5,269 nucleotides of DNA from an uncultured Collinsella sp. Lineage in GTDB: Bacteria > Actinomycetota > Coriobacteriia > Coriobacteriales > Coriobacteriaceae. This document shows positions 4,684 to 5,269 of this stretch, one piece after another. Location of the stretch: assembly GCA_900551305.1 (NCBI GenBank), contig URVK01000134.1, positions 1 through 5,269 of the forward strand, written 5' to 3'. The position numbers and the translations under genes were made by a program. Position 1 is the first letter of the stretch, and each line of letters opens with the position of its first letter. Under the pieces are notes generated by a model. That model saw only the letters and a program-made list of their open reading frames with translations, did not search any database and was not told the DNA's origin.

Positions 4684-5269
4684 TTACAACACAGACCTGA
4701 CCGCAGCTTCGATGCCGCCGGCGTCCAAACCGTACTTGTGCAGCAAATCGACTGCAGGGCCGGACTCACCATATACATCGCGCACGCCGACGCGTCGCAT
4801 CGGCACTGGATGCTGCTCCGCGAGCACCGAAGCCACAGCCTCGCCAAGACCGCCGATAATCGAATGCTCCTCGGCGGTGACCACGCGACCGGTCTTCTTG
4901 GCGCTGGCAACCACCAGACGCTCATCAAGCGGCTTGATCGTGTGCATGTTGATAACCTCGGCATCGATACCATCGGCAGCGAGCGCCTCGGCAGCTTCAA
5001 GCGCCTCGGCAACCATGAGGCCACAAGCGATGATGGTCACATCGGACCCCTCGCGCACGACCACGCCGCGGCCAATCTTGAACTCATAGTCCTCGCGGTC
5101 GTTGATGACCGGTGTTGCCAGACGGCCGAAACGCATGTAGACCGGCCCCTCAAACTCATAGGCGGCGCGCACGCAAGCGCGAGCCTCGATGTCATCGGCG
5201 GGAACGACCACCGTCATACCCGGGATCGTGCGCATGAGCGCGATGTCCTCGCAGCACTGATGCGTGGCG
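4684..5269 (-). CDS. Transketolase, C-terminal part or subunit (5' end outside the window)
   Basis: Coding runs off the right edge; 194 residues are visible. It opens with A-T-H-Q-C-C-E-D-I-A-L-M-R-T-I-P-G-M, then V-V-V-P-A-D-D, the second half of the transketolase pyrimidine-binding domain. Next come V-Y-M-R-F-G-R, a C-terminal domain with V-T-I-I-A-C-G and E-E-H-S-I-I-G-G-L-G, and the end motif V-R-D-V-Y-G-E-S-G. Transketolase moves two-carbon ketol units between sugar phosphates using thiamine diphosphate, in the pentose phosphate pathway. The wording of these motifs resembles the separate C-terminal subunit of split transketolases, but the missing N-terminal side means a single-chain enzyme cannot be excluded. 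The methionine at 5235 is internal, not a start. No clear terminator follows on this strand, consistent with continuation into the frame at 4672. Confidence 0.9.
   Translation of the reverse strand, partial: ATHQCCEDIALMRTIPGMTVVVPADDIEARACVRAAYEFEGPVYMRFGRLATPVINDREDYEFKIGRGVVVREGSDVTIIACGLMVAEALEAAEALAADGIDAEVINMHTIKPLDERLVVASAKKTGRVVTAEEHSIIGGLGEAVASVLAEQHPVPMRRVGVRDVYGESGPAVDLLHKYGLDAGGIEAAVRSVL

Noticed and set aside
4467..5089. Overlapping open frames of 168 and 185 codons on both strands over the transketolase 3' end
   Set aside because: Their translations are Ser/Arg/Ala-rich low-complexity sequence and the region they overlap is clearly transketolase in another frame.

Overview
The window is a GC-rich bacterial segment. 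The gene families, the strong GC preference at third codon positions, the short intergenic hairpin repeats and a twin-arginine lipoprotein signal all suggest a gut actinobacterium of the Coriobacteriia, most likely close to Collinsella. That assignment rests on overall resemblance; no marker gene is present.

Layout from left to right. (1) Positions 1-1024, minus strand: the start of an amino-acid ABC transporter permease, preceded by its substrate-binding lipoprotein. These form one polar amino-acid uptake operon. (2) Positions 1025-1508: a 484-bp divergent intergenic region packed with repeats. It holds three stem-loop elements and a four-copy 15-bp repeat that alternates orientation every 40 bp, with a promoter at each end. 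(3) Positions 1509-2621, plus strand: a LacI-family sugar-responsive repressor. It ends at a 21-bp perfect hairpin that serves as a bidirectional terminator. (4) Positions 2735-3385, minus strand: a HAD-superfamily phosphatase of the beta-phosphoglucomutase-like type. (5) Positions 3553-4431, plus strand: a LarE-type sulfur insertase of the nickel-pincer nucleotide (NPN) pathway, divergent from the HAD gene and closed by a rho-independent terminator. (6) Positions 4684-5269, minus strand: the C-terminal part of a transketolase, probably the second subunit of a split enzyme. It is followed by a well-placed ribosome binding site and a short, apparently broken reading frame (4564-4672).

The genes do not form one pathway. 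The transporter pair is a unit. The LacI regulator, the HAD phosphatase and the transketolase fit sugar metabolism. LarE supplies sulfur for the NPN cofactor of lactate racemase-like enzymes, whose partners LarA, LarB and LarC are not in the window.

The most unusual content is non-coding. Two near-identical copies of a 46-bp stem-loop element with GGGACAGG in the loop lie in opposite orientation around the LacI-HAD-larE block, and a third diverged copy lies beside the transporter promoter. I found no clear new multi-gene system. The repeat cluster, the three-cysteine LarE and the broken gene after transketolase deserve a second look.
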